64,000 nucleotides of DNA, taken from Lingula anatina (taxonomy: Eukaryota; Brachiopoda; Lingulata; Lingulida; Lingulidae). Each line of letters opens with the position of its first letter. Positions within the stretch are counted from its first letter, which is position 1. Positions 63,292-64,000 of this stretch are shown piece by piece. A program made the position numbers and the translations under genes. Under the pieces are notes generated by a model. The model saw only the letters and a program-made list of their open reading frames with translations, was not told the DNA's origin and did no database searches. The stretch spans positions 267,093-331,092 of the forward strand of contig NW_019774714.1 of NCBI RefSeq assembly GCF_001039355.2. The letters run 5' to 3'.

Positions 63292-63817
63292 AAGAGCTCA
63301 AGATTTTTGTTATGCAGCCATGTTAACATGTATATTTGCTAGGATTTTTATTACTGTTCTATATGTTTCCAATGACGTACTGAGTTCCTGGCGTAAGATA
63401 CTCCGACAACTTATTTTGTATGTAGTAGTTGACATTGTAGTGTGCAAAGGCTTCCATAAGCATGCTAAGAGCTGCATCATTTTTACCTCTATGGCATCAT
63501 CTATTGCAAAGCAGTAACGAGATTGCCATAGAAATCTAGCTAGATAGATTAACTGTTACGTAGTTGTAAAGAAAAAGCACAAATAAGTATTTAGATTACG
63601 TTGAGGTTTGCTTTATGCTTGAGTCCGGTCAGATGTGAAATGGTTAAGATTATGATACAGTTTCATGTTTTGTTGTAACCGATATTGTCTGCATGGAATC
63701 TGAATATTCTGTTACATTGTGATCATGTGATTGAACATCGCAAATTTGTCAAACAATTTGTTAAATATACCTCCTAAAGTAACTGAGAGAACCTCAAAAT
63801 GGATCGTGATACGAAAA

Positions 63818-63823
63818 AATAAA
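63818..63823 (+). terminator. distal AATAAA poly(A) signal
   Basis: AATAAA preceded by A-rich sequence and followed within 35 nt by TTGTTACATTTTTAGG, a U/GU-rich downstream element. A plausible distal cleavage signal. Confidence 0.45.
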
Positions 63824-63845
63824 CAGTAGTGACTTAGAGAGATAT

Positions 63846-64000
63846 TGTTACATTTTTAGGTTGACTGTTATTTTGCACAATATTTTTATGGTAAAGTAAC
63901 AGTGTACAGGAACATGCATTGGACATATGATAAACATTACAGCATTTAGCAGTCATTATTAAAATGATAATTAGAATTATTAGTAGTTCTGTTACAAAGA
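63846..64000. other. sequence beyond predicted gene end
   Basis: AT-rich, with no recognisable feature up to the window end. Confidence 0.5.

Larger units (their letters stand above)
61513..63845 (+). other. ZFHX 3' UTR (end estimated)
   Basis: Non-coding sequence after the stop, about 1.8 or 2.3 kb long depending on which poly(A) signal is used. It is AT-rich, with a TA-rich patch at about 62,557-62,607, a perfect 14-bp palindrome at 62,875-62,888, and two Pumilio-type octamers. ORFs of up to 99 codons show no protein-like features. Confidence 0.65.

Overview
The window is invertebrate-type metazoan genomic DNA. It is AT-rich and full of microsatellites and homopolymer runs, with GT-AG introns, large introns and wide gene-free stretches. 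It holds one recognisable protein-coding gene, on the + strand: a complete coding region for a giant multi-zinc-finger, four-homeodomain transcription factor of the ZFHX3/ZFHX4 (ATBF1; fly zfh-2) family. I cannot name the species. The single ZFHX3/4-like gene, poly-Gln tracts, and what look like two uncollapsed haplotype duplications suggest a highly heterozygous non-vertebrate bilaterian, possibly marine.

Layout. (1) 1-19,226: gene-free flank. It contains two head-to-tail near-identical blocks, about 2.57 kb (44-2632 and 2634-5201) and about 2.1 kb (14,982-17,051 and 17,053-19,226). Each pair is separated by a single N, and a 41-N gap lies inside the last copy. I read both pairs as allelic sequence placed in tandem by the assembler. 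(2) 19,227-29,215: upstream flank or 5' intron, with no supportable gene. (3) 29,216-61,512: the ZFHX gene, with eight coding exons and seven introns, the first 13.3 kb long. (4) 61,513 to about 63,840: a 3' UTR with candidate poly(A) signals and two Pumilio-type motifs.

Joined, the eight coding segments give 10,275 nt (3,424 codons plus stop) with no internal stop. Every junction is phase 1, so each internal coding exon could be skipped without changing frame. The protein has about 27 C2H2 or C2HC-like fingers and four homeodomains at residues ~2190, 2389, 2628 and 2948. It also has two PxDLS motifs (the CtBP-binding type) and two SUMO-consensus sites. The start codon has a near-perfect Kozak context but is preceded by four short upstream ORFs.

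I found no new multi-gene system. The items most worth a second look are the all-phase-1 architecture, the uORF cluster, a possible intronic polyadenylation isoform after exon 3, a MITE-like element at 46,984-47,197, a foldback at 38,691-38,846, a UG/G17 tract just inside the first donor, and the two N-joined duplications.
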